This document shows, piece after piece, positions 24,923 through 35,390 of a stretch of 64,000 nucleotides of DNA. Under the pieces are notes generated by a model. That model was not told the origin of the DNA, did not search any database, and saw nothing but the letters and a program-made list of their open reading frames with translations. The DNA is taken from contig NC_088789.1 in NCBI RefSeq assembly GCF_949628265.1, positions 15,864,886-15,928,885 on the forward strand, given 5' to 3'. Positions within the stretch are counted from its first letter, which is position 1. Every line of letters starts with the position of its first letter. This DNA comes from Cloeon dipterum. Lineage: Eukaryota; Arthropoda; Insecta; Ephemeroptera; Baetidae. The position numbers and the translations under genes were made by a program.

Positions 24923-25153
24923 TGATACGTTTCTAAAGATGAACACTTGGGTGTTCGCGCGCTGGCGCCACTTTCGTTTTTGTTTGGGGACTCCTCTAAA
25001 TAAAATGAGTAATGACAAACCAAGAAAAGCCAGCGTTTATGTTCGTTGGTGTTCCCTGAGTATATGAATCCAGAAGGGTCGTGGACCCTTGCTAATGGCT
25101 GGCGAGGAAGCAGTAACCTCTTGAGAAGAAGGAAGAAGGGCAAGAAGTTAACA
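24923..25153 (+). repeat. Gypsy 5' LTR
   Basis: 231 bp, starts TGATACG and ends GTTAACA. It contains an AATAAA at 24999-25004 that could serve as the element's poly(A) signal. The sequence matches the 3' LTR base for base as far as I can compare. Confidence 0.93.
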
Positions 25154-25155
25154 AG

Positions 25156-25167
25156 TGGCGACGAGGA
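25156..25167 (+). other. Gypsy primer-binding site
   Basis: TGGCGACGAGGA begins two bases after the 5' LTR; the TGG start matches the CCA end of a tRNA primer. I cannot say which tRNA without the host tRNA set. Confidence 0.6.
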
Positions 25168-25265
25168 TATTGTAGCGGACCGCGAGAATTTGGTAGTGGT
25201 GCACCGCGTGCGCGTCAGAGCCGGCCGCCATTACGTAATCTAGACGCGTTGAAGGTCACAAAAGC

Positions 25266-28200
25266 ATGGAAAATCAAGGCCATCCGATGTCAGACGGGGA
25301 TCAAGAGCAGCCGAGTCGTCGAGAAGGACCAAGAAGAGGGAAAAGGCCGGATCCGTTCAATCCAAACGGACCGTTATCGTTCGAAGAATATCTACAAAGG
25401 TGGGCATTTCATTTTCGAGTCCAGAAAATTTCGGACGCTGAGGAAAAACGAGACTACTTTGTGGACAGCCAGGATGATAAGACGTTCAGCATTATCAGTA
25501 AAATCTGCACGCCTAAATCGCCGGAAGAAACGTCATTTGAAGTGATTACGGCGAGGCTATCGCAATACTTCATGCGGAACGAGCCGCAGAAGATTGTGTA
25601 TCAGGACCAGTTTAACCAGCGTGTGCAAGGACCTCAAGAGCCAGCGGCAGAGTATATTGCAGAGCTGTCAAGCTTGGCTACGAAGAGCGGGCTCAAGGCG
25701 CGAGAGGAGTTGCTGGTGCCCAAGATTATTAGTGGATTGAAGAACATGAAACTGAAAGAAGAGTTCCTGGCTGAGGAATCAGAAAAGTTGACTTGGGATT
25801 TTGTTACAGCAAAGATTTATGCTCATGAACGTGCTGCGTTGAGTGCGCAGTCGTTGTCCAGCCCGCCTGCAGTGCACCAATTGGGTGAGTCGGCGAGGAA
25901 GTTTGGGAAAAAGGGCCAGTTCCAGAAGTATCAGCGTGGACAGGGAGTTGGTCTAGAGGACCAGAAGAAGCCTGGTTGCGCTGGTTGTGGCCGCAGACAT
26001 GACCGCTCAGAATGCTCGTTTAAGGACGCGGAGTGTTTTATTTGCAAGAAAAAGGGTCACATTGCTAGGGTTTGTAAGGCTAAAGAGAAAAAGGGTAGTG
26101 CGCACCATGTGCAGGAAGAGGAGGAGGTGGATGATGGACAGGAGGACGCCGTCACCAACTATTTGTTGCAGATTGAGGCAATGCCGAAGGCAAAGCAGAA
26201 GAAAATAGAAGTGAAAATTCCTCTGGCAGGTCGCGAATTAGCGATGGAAGTGGACACGGGGGCAACCTATTCTCTGATTGGTTGGCCTACGTTCGTGGAC
26301 TATTTCAAGGATAGCAACTGTCTCCAGCCGAGTGACGTGAAGATGAAGGCGTGGGGACAAAGTGGAGACATCCGAGCAGCAGGAAAAGTCGTGGTGCAGC
26401 TCCAGCCAGTGGGAAAGCCGCCAGTGATGCTTGACCTGCTAGTTATGGAAAACGAAGGGCCTGCTTTGATTGGTAGGAATTGGTTCAAGCCACTGGGGAT
26501 CTCGGTGTATGTCCCGGAGCTGAGATATGCTAAGACAAGCCTCAGAGTCTCCGAGGCTGTGGGTGTGCCTCGGGTTTTCCACATGACGCAGCTGCCACCA
26601 GAATTGAGTGAGTTTGCTGATGTCTTTGAGCCAGTGCTGGGAAGGTACAAGGGGGCACCTGTGCATATTCCGTTGAAGCCTGAAGCGAAGCCTAGACAGC
26701 TGCCAGCCCGAAACGTACCGTTTGGCCTCAGAGAAAAAGCAGGAAAAGCACTAGATGAGCTCGAAAGAAAGAAAGTGATCGAAAAAATTATGTTCAGTGA
26801 GTGGGCTACGCCTGTAGTGTATGTAGAAAAGGGTGATTCTGTGCGGTTGTGCGCCGACTTTTCGGCAACCGTGAACCCTGCGTGTGCTTCGGCTGATTTC
26901 CCACTGCCTTCCATGGACCAGCTGATCTCTGGGGTGAAGCCTGGAAGTCATTTTGCCAAGATCGACCTAGCGGATGCCTACTTGCAGTTTGAAGTGGATG
27001 AAGAGTCATCTAAGCTGCTGACCATTAGTACTCATAAAGGTAGATACCGGTTCTTGAGATTGCCCCCAGGACTGTCCATCTGCCCTGCATTGTTCCAAGA
27101 AAAAAACCAATCATTGGTCGGGCATATTCCTGGGGTAAAAGTCTACTTTGATGATGTGCTCATCGTGGCCGACTCAAAGGAGGAGTTGATCACGAGAACA
27201 CGAGCAGTGCTACACATCTACCAAGAAAATGGGTTAAAAGTGAAACTCTCAAAGTGCATTTTCGATGTTACAGCGTTGGAGTTCCTCGGCTACAGCTTTA
27301 CTCCAGAAGGGGTGCGACCGACGCCAGAGAAGCTGAAGGCAGTGGAAGATATGAGAATTCCTGAAAATGCAGATGAGCTGCGTGCCTGGCTTGGGTATGT
27401 GAATTATTATGATAGATTCATTCCAAGTAAGGCCGCAATCTTGACCCCGGTCTACAGGCTGCTGAAGAAAGGCGTCCCTTTTATATGGTCGGAAAAGTGC
27501 CAGGAGGCTTGGGACCGTATCAAGAGCATGCTGCTAAAGCGCTTCGCGTTAGCCTACTTTGATCCCGCTAAGCCACTCCGCTTGGCGTGCGATGGAAGCA
27601 AAAGGGGAGTCGGAGCTGTGCTGAGTCAGCTAGATGAAACGGGAAATGAGGTACCAGTCATGTGCGTGTCCCGAACACTTAAGAAAAGTGAACTGAACTA
27701 TTCACAGATCGAAGTGGAGGCTCTGTCGATCGTGTGGGCCGTCAAGAAACTCAAGAAATATTTGTGGGGCTTGCCGTTCGAATTGATTACAGACCATAAA
27801 CCGCTGCTTGGAATCTTCGCTAAAGGCAAGCCTATGGCTGAAGATTTGCCCTCGAAGTTGAAGAGGTACTGCGTGTTTCTGAGAGATTTCAACTTTTCGC
27901 TTATTCACAAGCCGGGGAAATGGCATGCTAATGCAGATGTCTTGTCCAGGTTGTCACTGCCTTGCACTGAGGAGGAGGATGAAGAAGAAGAAAGCCGCAT
28001 CGCGTTCCTCCAAATCATAGAGAATAAGGACCAGCTGTCGCTCCAGACGTTCCAAGATGAAACCACAGTGGACGAGCAACTTCAGTTAGTCTACAGTTGC
28101 ATTTTGCAAGGTAAACACCCAGCATGTTTGCCCCAGGGGTTTGAAGAATTCAAGAAAAGATGGTCTCAGCTGAAAGTGTCTAATGGGGTGTTGGCGTTTG

Positions 28201-29369
28201 CAGATAGGGCAGTTGTCCCAAGCCGTTTACGAACAAGGGTGCTGGAGTTGCTGCATAGCAATCACTTTGGGCAGACGAGAATGAAAGCGCTGGCCAGGCA
28301 ATTTTTTTGGTGGCCACACATGGATGAAGAGATTACCAGAGTGAGCGTCTGCTGCCAGCCATGTGCCTTGTTCAATAGAGCGCCATCAAGAGCGCCTATC
28401 ATCCCATGGTCTGTGCCTCATCGTCCATGGGGACGGGTACACCTGGATTTCTTCGAAGTCTCCAGAGGAAAAACGTTCATCGTGGCAGCCGACGGATTGT
28501 CGGGGTGGATTGACGCCGAATCTACTAAGAACATGGACACAGAAACAGCTATCAAGTTCTGCAGGAAGCTGTTTAGAATGCAAGGCTTGTGTGATATTTT
28601 GGTGTGTGACAATGGACCGGCATTCAGGGCCCAGGAGTTCAAGAAATTCTGTGAATGGCAAGGAATTGAACTGATTTTTTCTCCTCCGTACAGCCCCCAG
28701 ACCAATGGATTGGCTGAAAGGGCTGTGCAAACAGTGAAAACGTTCCTGAAAAAGGTTCCGGAGAGGGAATGGCCTGCAAAGTTGGACAGTTTTCTCTTGG
28801 GTCACAATTCAACTCCGCTGGCGGCCTCCGGAGTCGCCCCGGCTGAGTTTAACTTGGGCCGACGACCACAGACCGTGCTCGACAGGCTGCGCCCGGAGAT
28901 GGCTTTTGTTCAACGCCAAAGCAACAGAGACAAACAAGCAGTGGCGGCAGTTGAAAATGTGCCAAAGATACCAGTTCCTGCGCAAGCCGCCGTTTGTAGG
29001 AGTTACAGGGATCCTAAAATTAGATGGGAGCCAGCTCAGGTCGTACGAGCCCTGGGACCTAGGCGAGTGCTATTGCAGACGAGCCATGGGCCAGTCGAGA
29101 GGCATGCAGATCAGGTTAAATTACAGCCAGCAGGCCAGGTACAAGGGAGTAGAGCCATGCAAGTTGACGATAATCTGCCTCAGATTTACCCTGAGCCCCT
29201 TCAAACACCACTGGAAGTGCCTGAACTAAGGTTGGAGGAGGAACACCCACCATCGGAGCCTGGTACAGCCTCTCCGGTAAAGCCGACAACGCCGGTACGG
29301 GAGATGAAAACGCGTCCGAAGAGAGAAGTAAGACTGCCAGCAAGGTTCAAGGACTATGTGATGGACTAG
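25266..29369 (+). CDS. Gypsy gag-pol polyprotein
   Basis: A single uninterrupted frame of 1367 codons fuses gag and pol with no frameshift. In order: gag region; two zinc knuckles, the first C-x2-C-x3-H-x4-C at residues 238-250 and the second CFICKKKGHIARVC at 257-270; aspartic protease DTGA at 330-333; reverse transcriptase with YFDD at 627-630; RNase H with the DGS motif at D776; integrase with an HHCC-type zinc region near residue 1000 and D1061, D1115 and E1151, the last two separated by exactly 35 residues. A GPY/F-like module near the C-terminus (GPRRVLLQT...) and the overall style resemble proteins annotated K02A2.6-like. All catalytic residues I could check are intact, so the copy may be autonomous. 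The start is the ATG 112 nt after the LTR. Confidence 0.95.
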   Translation: MENQGHPMSDGDQEQPSRREGPRRGKRPDPFNPNGPLSFEEYLQRWAFHFRVQKISDAEEKRDYFVDSQDDKTFSIISKICTPKSPEETSFEVITARLSQYFMRNEPQKIVYQDQFNQRVQGPQEPAAEYIAELSSLATKSGLKAREELLVPKIISGLKNMKLKEEFLAEESEKLTWDFVTAKIYAHERAALSAQSLSSPPAVHQLGESARKFGKKGQFQKYQRGQGVGLEDQKKPGCAGCGRRHDRSECSFKDAECFICKKKGHIARVCKAKEKKGSAHHVQEEEEVDDGQEDAVTNYLLQIEAMPKAKQKKIEVKIPLAGRELAMEVDTGATYSLIGWPTFVDYFKDSNCLQPSDVKMKAWGQSGDIRAAGKVVVQLQPVGKPPVMLDLLVMENEGPALIGRNWFKPLGISVYVPELRYAKTSLRVSEAVGVPRVFHMTQLPPELSEFADVFEPVLGRYKGAPVHIPLKPEAKPRQLPARNVPFGLREKAGKALDELERKKVIEKIMFSEWATPVVYVEKGDSVRLCADFSATVNPACASADFPLPSMDQLISGVKPGSHFAKIDLADAYLQFEVDEESSKLLTISTHKGRYRFLRLPPGLSICPALFQEKNQSLVGHIPGVKVYFDDVLIVADSKEELITRTRAVLHIYQENGLKVKLSKCIFDVTALEFLGYSFTPEGVRPTPEKLKAVEDMRIPENADELRAWLGYVNYYDRFIPSKAAILTPVYRLLKKGVPFIWSEKCQEAWDRIKSMLLKRFALAYFDPAKPLRLACDGSKRGVGAVLSQLDETGNEVPVMCVSRTLKKSELNYSQIEVEALSIVWAVKKLKKYLWGLPFELITDHKPLLGIFAKGKPMAEDLPSKLKRYCVFLRDFNFSLIHKPGKWHANADVLSRLSLPCTEEEDEEEESRIAFLQIIENKDQLSLQTFQDETTVDEQLQLVYSCILQGKHPACLPQGFEEFKKRWSQLKVSNGVLAFADRAVVPSRLRTRVLELLHSNHFGQTRMKALARQFFWWPHMDEEITRVSVCCQPCALFNRAPSRAPIIPWSVPHRPWGRVHLDFFEVSRGKTFIVAADGLSGWIDAESTKNMDTETAIKFCRKLFRMQGLCDILVCDNGPAFRAQEFKKFCEWQGIELIFSPPYSPQTNGLAERAVQTVKTFLKKVPEREWPAKLDSFLLGHNSTPLAASGVAPAEFNLGRRPQTVLDRLRPEMAFVQRQSNRDKQAVAAVENVPKIPVPAQAAVCRSYRDPKIRWEPAQVVRALGPRRVLLQTSHGPVERHADQVKLQPAGQVQGSRAMQVDDNLPQIYPEPLQTPLEVPELRLEEEHPPSEPGTASPVKPTTPVREMKTRPKREVRLPARFKDYVMD

Positions 29370-29530
29370 AAGAGGCTGATAATATAATGTGGCACACAAG
29401 AAGAGTGAGTTTCGTTCGGATGCTAAGTCAAGGTCGGTGTGTAATTTTGTCGGGCCAAGTGGGTTCTTTGTGTTTTCTAATAGTTTAATTTTGTCATTAT
29501 TTTGCCAAATTAGATATTCTGTTCAAACTA

Positions 29531-29543
29531 AGGTTGGAGGAGT
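29531..29543 (+). other. Gypsy polypurine tract
   Basis: A purine-rich stretch, AGGTTGGAGGAGT, ends directly at the 3' LTR and is the expected plus-strand primer. It is interrupted by TT, so it is short for its class. Confidence 0.5.
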
Positions 29544-29774
29544 TGATACGTTTCTAAAGATGAACACTTGGGTGTTCGCGCGCTGGCGCCACTTTCGTTT
29601 TTGTTTGGGGACTCCTCTAAATAAAATGAGTAATGACAAACCAAGAAAAGCCAGCGTTTATGTTCGTTGGTGTTCCCTGAGTATATGAATCCAGAAGGGT
29701 CGTGGACCCTTGCTAATGGCTGGCGAGGAAGCAGTAACCTCTTGAGAAGAAGGAAGAAGGGCAAGAAGTTAACA
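29544..29774 (+). repeat. Gypsy 3' LTR
   Basis: 231 bp, same ends and sequence as the 5' LTR, followed at once by the second CAAAT target duplication. Confidence 0.93.
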
Positions 29775-29779
29775 CAAAT
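29775..29779. repeat. Gypsy target-site duplication, right
   Basis: CAAAT, the partner of 24918-24922. On the - strand it falls inside a codon stretch of the interrupted LINE reading frame. Confidence 0.85.
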
Positions 29780-30676
29780 ATTGAGGCTTTAACTCTCTTA
29801 TCAATATGTTTACTAAAACATACACCTGCAGTTTGGAAAGTGACTCCTAGATAATTAATTGAAGAGCAGAAGGTAATTTTATTCTGTTTTTCCCAGTTCA
29901 AATCTACTTTGCTATAACGACCATGACCACCGGCTCTAAATTTCATGACTTGGCATTTCTTTTCGTTTAATTTTAAACATCTTATAGCTAGGTAGTCTGT
30001 AATTCTGGGCAGTAAAATGGAAAAATCATTTAAATTTTCACTTAAAAGTACAATATCATCTGCATACAAAATGCATTTAACGCCAGGGAAATCTTTCATA
30101 ATATCGTTAATATCACTGATAGCAAAAATGAACAGGAAGGGTGACATGCACCCTCCTTGTTTAACCCCGTTTGACTGTAAAATTTCTTCAGAAACGGAAA
30201 TACCATCATTAATTAATAGAAAATTTACGTCAAGAATTTCTGCAAGCAAGTTTAGCTCTTCAAAAGAAAAGATTTTTGTATCTACGACTTTCTTAAAGAT
30301 AAATGTTCTACTAATAGAATCGAATGCTTTTTGTAAATCTAAAAATAAAGCGTACAGGGGTCTCTTATTTAAAATTACTGTTGAGTGAATATGTTGAATA
30401 AGTAAATTTACAGCTTGTACAGTAGATTTCCCTTTAATAAAGCCGAATTGATTTAATGGAATATAGCTGATTAGAGAGGAATACAAACGTTTGTTAAGCA
30501 TTTTGTCCAAAAGATTAAACATAGAGGAGGATAAATTGATCCCTCTATAATTGTTTACATCCTCCGGACTACCTTTGTTTTTAAATAAAAGCTTCAAATT
30601 AGAGAGTTTCCAGGAATCGGGAAAAATACCATTCTGAAGGCATATATTATAAAATTTCGTTAGTTCACTATTTAAA
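29780..30676 (-). pseudogene. LINE reverse transcriptase fragment
   Basis: About 300 codons of reverse transcriptase remain open on the - strand. Recognisable blocks are NQFGFIKGKST, LDLQKAFDSI (first catalytic Asp), NGVKQGGCMSP and the catalytic YADD near 30052-30066. The frame is open up to the truncation boundary at 30676, and just beyond it the frame meets a stop in host DNA. At the left it is cut by the Gypsy insertion. Lacking an endonuclease and a start, it cannot be an active element. Confidence 0.88.
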
Positions 30677-30688
30677 ACCAATAATAAT
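30677..30688. repeat. LINE target-site duplication, right copy
   Basis: ACCAATAATAAT, identical to 24247-24258, directly next to the 5'-truncated end of the LINE. Confidence 0.65.
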
Positions 30689-31016
30689 AAACGATCAAAA
30701 TAAATGAATCAGACAAATAGGTAAGTTTTTCATCGCTTATAAACATTTTAAATAACAAATATGTCCTTCCGGTCCTTCCCTTGACCATTTCTGTCATTGC
30801 TTTGCAGCTGATATTAAGAATCACGATCAGAATAATAGTATAATAGTACCACACGAGGTCTAAAACCGACCAAGACTTTTCTCAGAAAGTTTATTTTCAT
30901 ATAGATATATCTAATTCATTAAAACCAAACCATATAATTTATTTTGAAGATTAATTCATTTATAGTTTATCATTTTATGCATTTTTATATAATCAACTTC
31001 TTCGGTGTCATTTCAG

Positions 31017-31145
31017 GTCGTCGTCGAAAATGGGTTAAAGGAGAAACTACTGGAAGATGGTGTGGGGAAAAGCAGAAGAGACAAAGGAGAAAGCACGCTT
31101 GCTGCATTAAAAATTATTTTACATGGCGCTAAGGATACTTACTAA
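31017..31145 (+). other. Orphan terminal-exon-like frame
   Basis: A good acceptor (pyrimidine-rich, TTTCAG at 31011-31016) is followed by 42 open codons starting VVVENGLKEK and a TAA at 31143-31145; an AATAAA follows at 31227-31232. GC content rises exactly over the frame. I found no upstream exon on the + strand, and the 6.4 kb transposon block lies just before it, so it may be the last exon of a gene I could not see, an exon relic or chance. I do not recognise the product. Confidence 0.25.
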
Positions 31146-33218
31146 ACCAAATAGAATTATGAGAAGGACTATTTTTACATTTTAATTCATGCATACAGAT
31201 GAGCTGTGTAGAAGCAGTTATTCATAAATAAACTTCTAGACAAAATATGTAGTTTTTAGTTCCCCTTTGATTTACAACAGCTTTAAATAATCTCATCACC
31301 ACAAAAAAGGCGTGATGGATGAGCTTTGAAAAATTCAGAGCCACCTCATGCGCGTTTACGCCATTTTACACGCTTTGATTTAGACAAATGCGAGCGACAA
31401 AACATTATGCTAATCAGTCATAAGTCACGCTCGGCAATAAAACCATCTTTAGCATTTGCATCAGATCAGCTCTTCGCGGTTGGAAATAATTTAATTTAAA
31501 AGCACGCTGGCTTCAAATGTGTGTGCATCTAATTTATTCAAAGTTTTCTCTTTGGCGCATCAGCCGTGCATTTTATATGCTAAAGCGGTTTTCATCCCGA
31601 TTCGACTCGGTGTCACACACACACACACACATTAAAACTCATTTTGGACGTGGCAAGAAGCGAGTTAACTTTTTATATCACACGCTTGCTCCCATAAGAA
31701 TTGAGGCAGAGCGGAATTGTCATTGTGTGTCCAAAATGTGAAATAAAAAGGTCACATATACACATCATGTGCAGCAAGGATGATATCTATAGCGTGTTGT
31801 TCATTTGTTAAAGGATGTATATTATTTAAGATGTAAAAAAAGTTTTAGTCATAGAAAAAAACATTTTTATCCTATATAGATTCCGTTTTAAATCTGGCCA
31901 ATATAATAAGAGGAAATCCACAAGTATACCTCAATTTACACTTTTATCGTCTAATTGAAAAAGTAAAATAAATACAAAAATTGATATATATGAAATAATA
32001 TTGAAATAGTTTTCAAGCCAGTTTAGATGTTTCTTTGGCAAAAGTATTTAACGCAATGATTGCTTTGATTGTACCATACTTGGCTGGCAAAAGTAGTGAC
32101 ATTTTGGAGAAAAGCAATAAGACTCGTGTGCAAGTGCCAATATTAGCCGGCGGCAGATACTTGCGCTATTATTATTGCACTGCTGCGAGTGCTGCTGGCG
32201 ATGGCAATAATGTCGCGGAAAAGTGTTTATTCACTCTCGCGCGCGCCTTATAACTGCTGACTCGAGCCTGCATGTGTGCAATAACAATATAATAACAAGC
32301 GAAATGCGTGGCCTGCATCAAACAACTATAATAATTTGGCTGCAGCCCTCGGGGTTTGTTATTGAGAGGCGAGAGTGTAGCGCGCAGCAAGGAGCTAGCT
32401 GCCTGTGTAACATCTGTATCTGACACCTTGGCTCTCCGTGGCCAATCTAACAATGCAATCTCGCTCGGCCCTCTGCGCGCTACAACTCACGGCAGAGAAG
32501 CACACAGTAAAGACCCGCAGCTCAAGAACCACCCCTTCTTGCACTGAGAATTATACATTGTATTTGCTTAACAATCAGTTCTCCTCGGAATGTTTACCAC
32601 TCTATTTATTTTAGAAGAGCTAAATGCAATGAGAGCAACGTGGAGGATGTGTTTAAAAAACTCGTGGTACAAATTGTGATGAATAATAAAAGGGATATAT
32701 TATGCGATATTATTAAAAAAGAGCCTTTTCAAAGGCAGAAAATTAGTTTTACATACTTTCTTACAGTTAGTTGACATATTGCTGTTAAATTCAATAACAC
32801 TTAAAAATACAGAGTTATGAATTTTCGGAAAATTTTGGGACAATTTTAAGTTTAAATAAGCCATGAATTTTCTTAAAATGGTCTGATTTTTTCCAAACAC
32901 CAAATTTTTCTGGAATTAGCTCGTCAAGACGGGTCTAACGATGAGTAATATTTTCATTTTTGGAACCTTTTTGTGTTTTTTGGTTTTTCCTGGTAGACTC
33001 TTGGATTAACTTTTGTCCAATCAATTTGCAAAACTTTTTCAAAAGTCGTTTAGCATGAGAATTCCACAAGAAACTTTCTTCAACTTCATTTTCACTTCAA
33101 CTTCCCAGTGAAGTGACCACTTCGGAACCATGAAATTGTTGCTCTAACCCAACCTCTTCGGGGTGATGAATTATTTTTAAACGTTCATTATATGGCTTCT
33201 ATAATTATATATTTTTGA

Positions 33219-33276
33219 TGTATTTTAAAGGTACTCTCTGTACATAAATTGTAACCTCACAAAATAAAATAGCTAT
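33219..33276 (+). repeat. Dispersed 58-nt repeat, copy B
   Basis: Partner of 12509-12566, same orientation, eight substitutions and no gaps by eye. The similarity stops abruptly at both ends. Confidence 0.6.
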
Positions 33277-35363
33277 CTAATCTAAAACCTGACCATGAGG
33301 GATTCCCATATTGCATACTGGCTTTCAAGCACTATATAGATTTCATTTTTCACAGAATTGTGCAGCACAATGAAATTCTGTAATAAAATTGAGTCCATTA
33401 TAGAGAGCTGTTGGCGACTGCAAAATTATAAATTCCAATAACCAGTTCCAACATGCAAAACTGAATTTATCACTGCACGAAAGCAGCTTTTCCGACGTGT
33501 AGCGGTGTGTGTGTTTTTGATAAATGAATCGGTGCATATCATCTGCGCGCTCGAGTCAGGGCGGCGAAAGAAATTTGTTGCGAAGCAAGCGAGGCCGTAT
33601 CTAGTTTGTTTCAGGCCAAATGTAGCGGAACTAATGGCCAGGGGTGTGATTTTCAACCCCTAGCTGCGAAGGAGCGCAAGCTTGACGAACGCGCGCACAA
33701 ATCATTTCGCGAGCAACCCTTTCGGCCGGGTAATAACTCACTCTTTCAAACTTTTGATAAATAAAATACAAAGCGCGGGGCCCGCGATTCACACTTATTT
33801 CGAGTATCAATAAATGCTTTATTGCCAAACCTTAAACTGCAGCTCGGCCGACAACAAATCATTTATTAGCGCGCCATATAAATCCATTACCGTGCTGCCT
33901 GCCTCCGTGCTGCTTTTTTACTCGTCGCTGTTGATAAATAATAAATGATTTAGTATGTCAACATGCTCGCAAGCAATTTGTCAAAATTTTGCTCGGCCAA
34001 CAGGCAGCTCTACAACTTATTCTCCAGCATCTGCTGATTTACGACCCACCGAAAATCGTCATTCCCACATCGCGCTCGCTTTATACGCACAGCATACTAT
34101 TTTTTGGCTCGTTTTAAATAAGATTTTATTTGCTGCCGATCGTGATGTATGGTCTCGCCGATTCCGTACGTCATCATCACATTATTCCGAATAAAAAGCA
34201 GCATTTATTATATTAGAGGTGCGCGCTCAGCAGCCGAGCATTTTTCGTTTTAATGGAATTTGCAGCGTCACCCCTTGGATTTATTGCGACAAAACTGCTG
34301 CCAAACAAGCAGACGCTGTTTAATCATTGTTCACCGCGGCCATACACCTTTGCGGCTGCTGCAAAAAGCTGAAATTGAAGCCTTTGTTAAATAAATTTTA
34401 ATCAAATTTAGCCTTTTTTAAATTAATTTAAAGTGTTATCCCATTTTTATTCGAGTGTCAATTTCAACGTCTAAACTAGAGCACTAATGTATGTATAATA
34501 AATTTACAAAAACACAAAATTATTAAAATTATTAATAATTTAATTTATTTGTCTTTTGGCATTACCAATTTTTCTTCTTTCTATTCAATTTTACTTTTCG
34601 GCACAAACAATGATATTTTAAGACTCGTAATTAAAACTTTCTTTATACTTTACAATATAAAACCGCCTTTAAAACTACTCTCTAAACAGTATCACTATAA
34701 TATTATTTCAAAACCCCAAAAAGCACAAATTTTGTACTTTTTTTAAAATAAATATGAAGGCAAAAACGCCATTCCCGTTTTGATTCACATATACAGGCCT
34801 CATTTTTAAGCTCAAGATGGCAATATCAAGATTTAAAAATAAAAAATTATCGTTTTTAAAATTGAGTTCCATTTCGAAAATCCGTAAAATTCTATTTTAG
34901 TGACTTTATACATATATCCTTCGATTTACCTCTTTGAGATCAACAGGAATGTTATTCAACGTGACGAGACGAGTTCAACGGTGTCTGATTTTTTGTTCTA
35001 CAACCTCTCTGAACTAATTTGTAAAAACTCTTAAAATTCTGAAACTCAGAATTCAAGTAAGTGTCCTTAAAATCCACATCTGTGGGAAAGTCAGGTTTTT
35101 CTCAATGGTGCGTTCGGTCAAATAGGGCCTATTAAATTCAGTAAAGTTGCATCAAGATCCTCAGACCCCCGCTAAAACTGTGTTACCTTTCCTGGACATC
35201 TGCTCATTTCTAGGATTAAACAGTCTTGAACGCCCGTTGGCTCGCATTGTTAAGGCACTCTCAGGAGTGTCAAAGCAATGAGAGGTATTTGAGCAGTTCG
35301 GAGATCTAATACTAGCTACCCAATGTCAGAAATGGCAAAAAAAGTGGTTAGTTTAGTGACTCG

Positions 35364-35390
35364 AATTGCTCAAATTGCTCAAATTGCTCA
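35364..35390 (+). repeat. Three tandem copies of a 9-mer
   Basis: AATTGCTCA is repeated exactly three times, directly at the left edge of a GC-rich, A-tailed segment. Confidence 0.9.

Larger units (their letters stand above)
24923..29774 (+). mobile_element. Full-length Ty3/Gypsy LTR retrotransposon
   Basis: The element is 4852 bp. Two LTRs that look identical by eye (231 bp, TG...CA ends) enclose a primer-binding site, a single gag-pol frame and a polypurine tract, with 5-bp CAAAT target duplications outside. The integrase lies downstream of RT and RNase H, the Gypsy order. There is no env-like frame after pol. Identical LTRs and an intact frame mean a very recent insertion. It is antisense to the LINE it interrupts and lies about 1.2 kb upstream of Dbx. 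Confidence 0.95.
24259..30676 (-). mobile_element. 5'-truncated LINE, interrupted by a Gypsy element
   Basis: This is a non-LTR retrotransposon read on the - strand. Its right part (29780-30676) encodes reverse transcriptase and its left part (24259-24922) the downstream region and tail. It is bounded by the 12-bp duplication and ends in a 22-nt A/T tail (24259-24280). The frame is already open at the right boundary, so the endonuclease and any upstream ORF are missing, as expected from incomplete target-primed reverse transcription. Without the Gypsy insertion only about 1.56 kb remains. The RT style and the C-terminal Cys-His knuckle resemble the Jockey/I/R1 group; the clade is not resolved. 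The tail lies about 570 bp upstream of the Dbx start codon. Confidence 0.85.

Noticed and set aside
26300..26914. 204-codon antisense frame over the Gypsy element
   Set aside because: It is a shadow of the intact gag-pol frame on the other strand.
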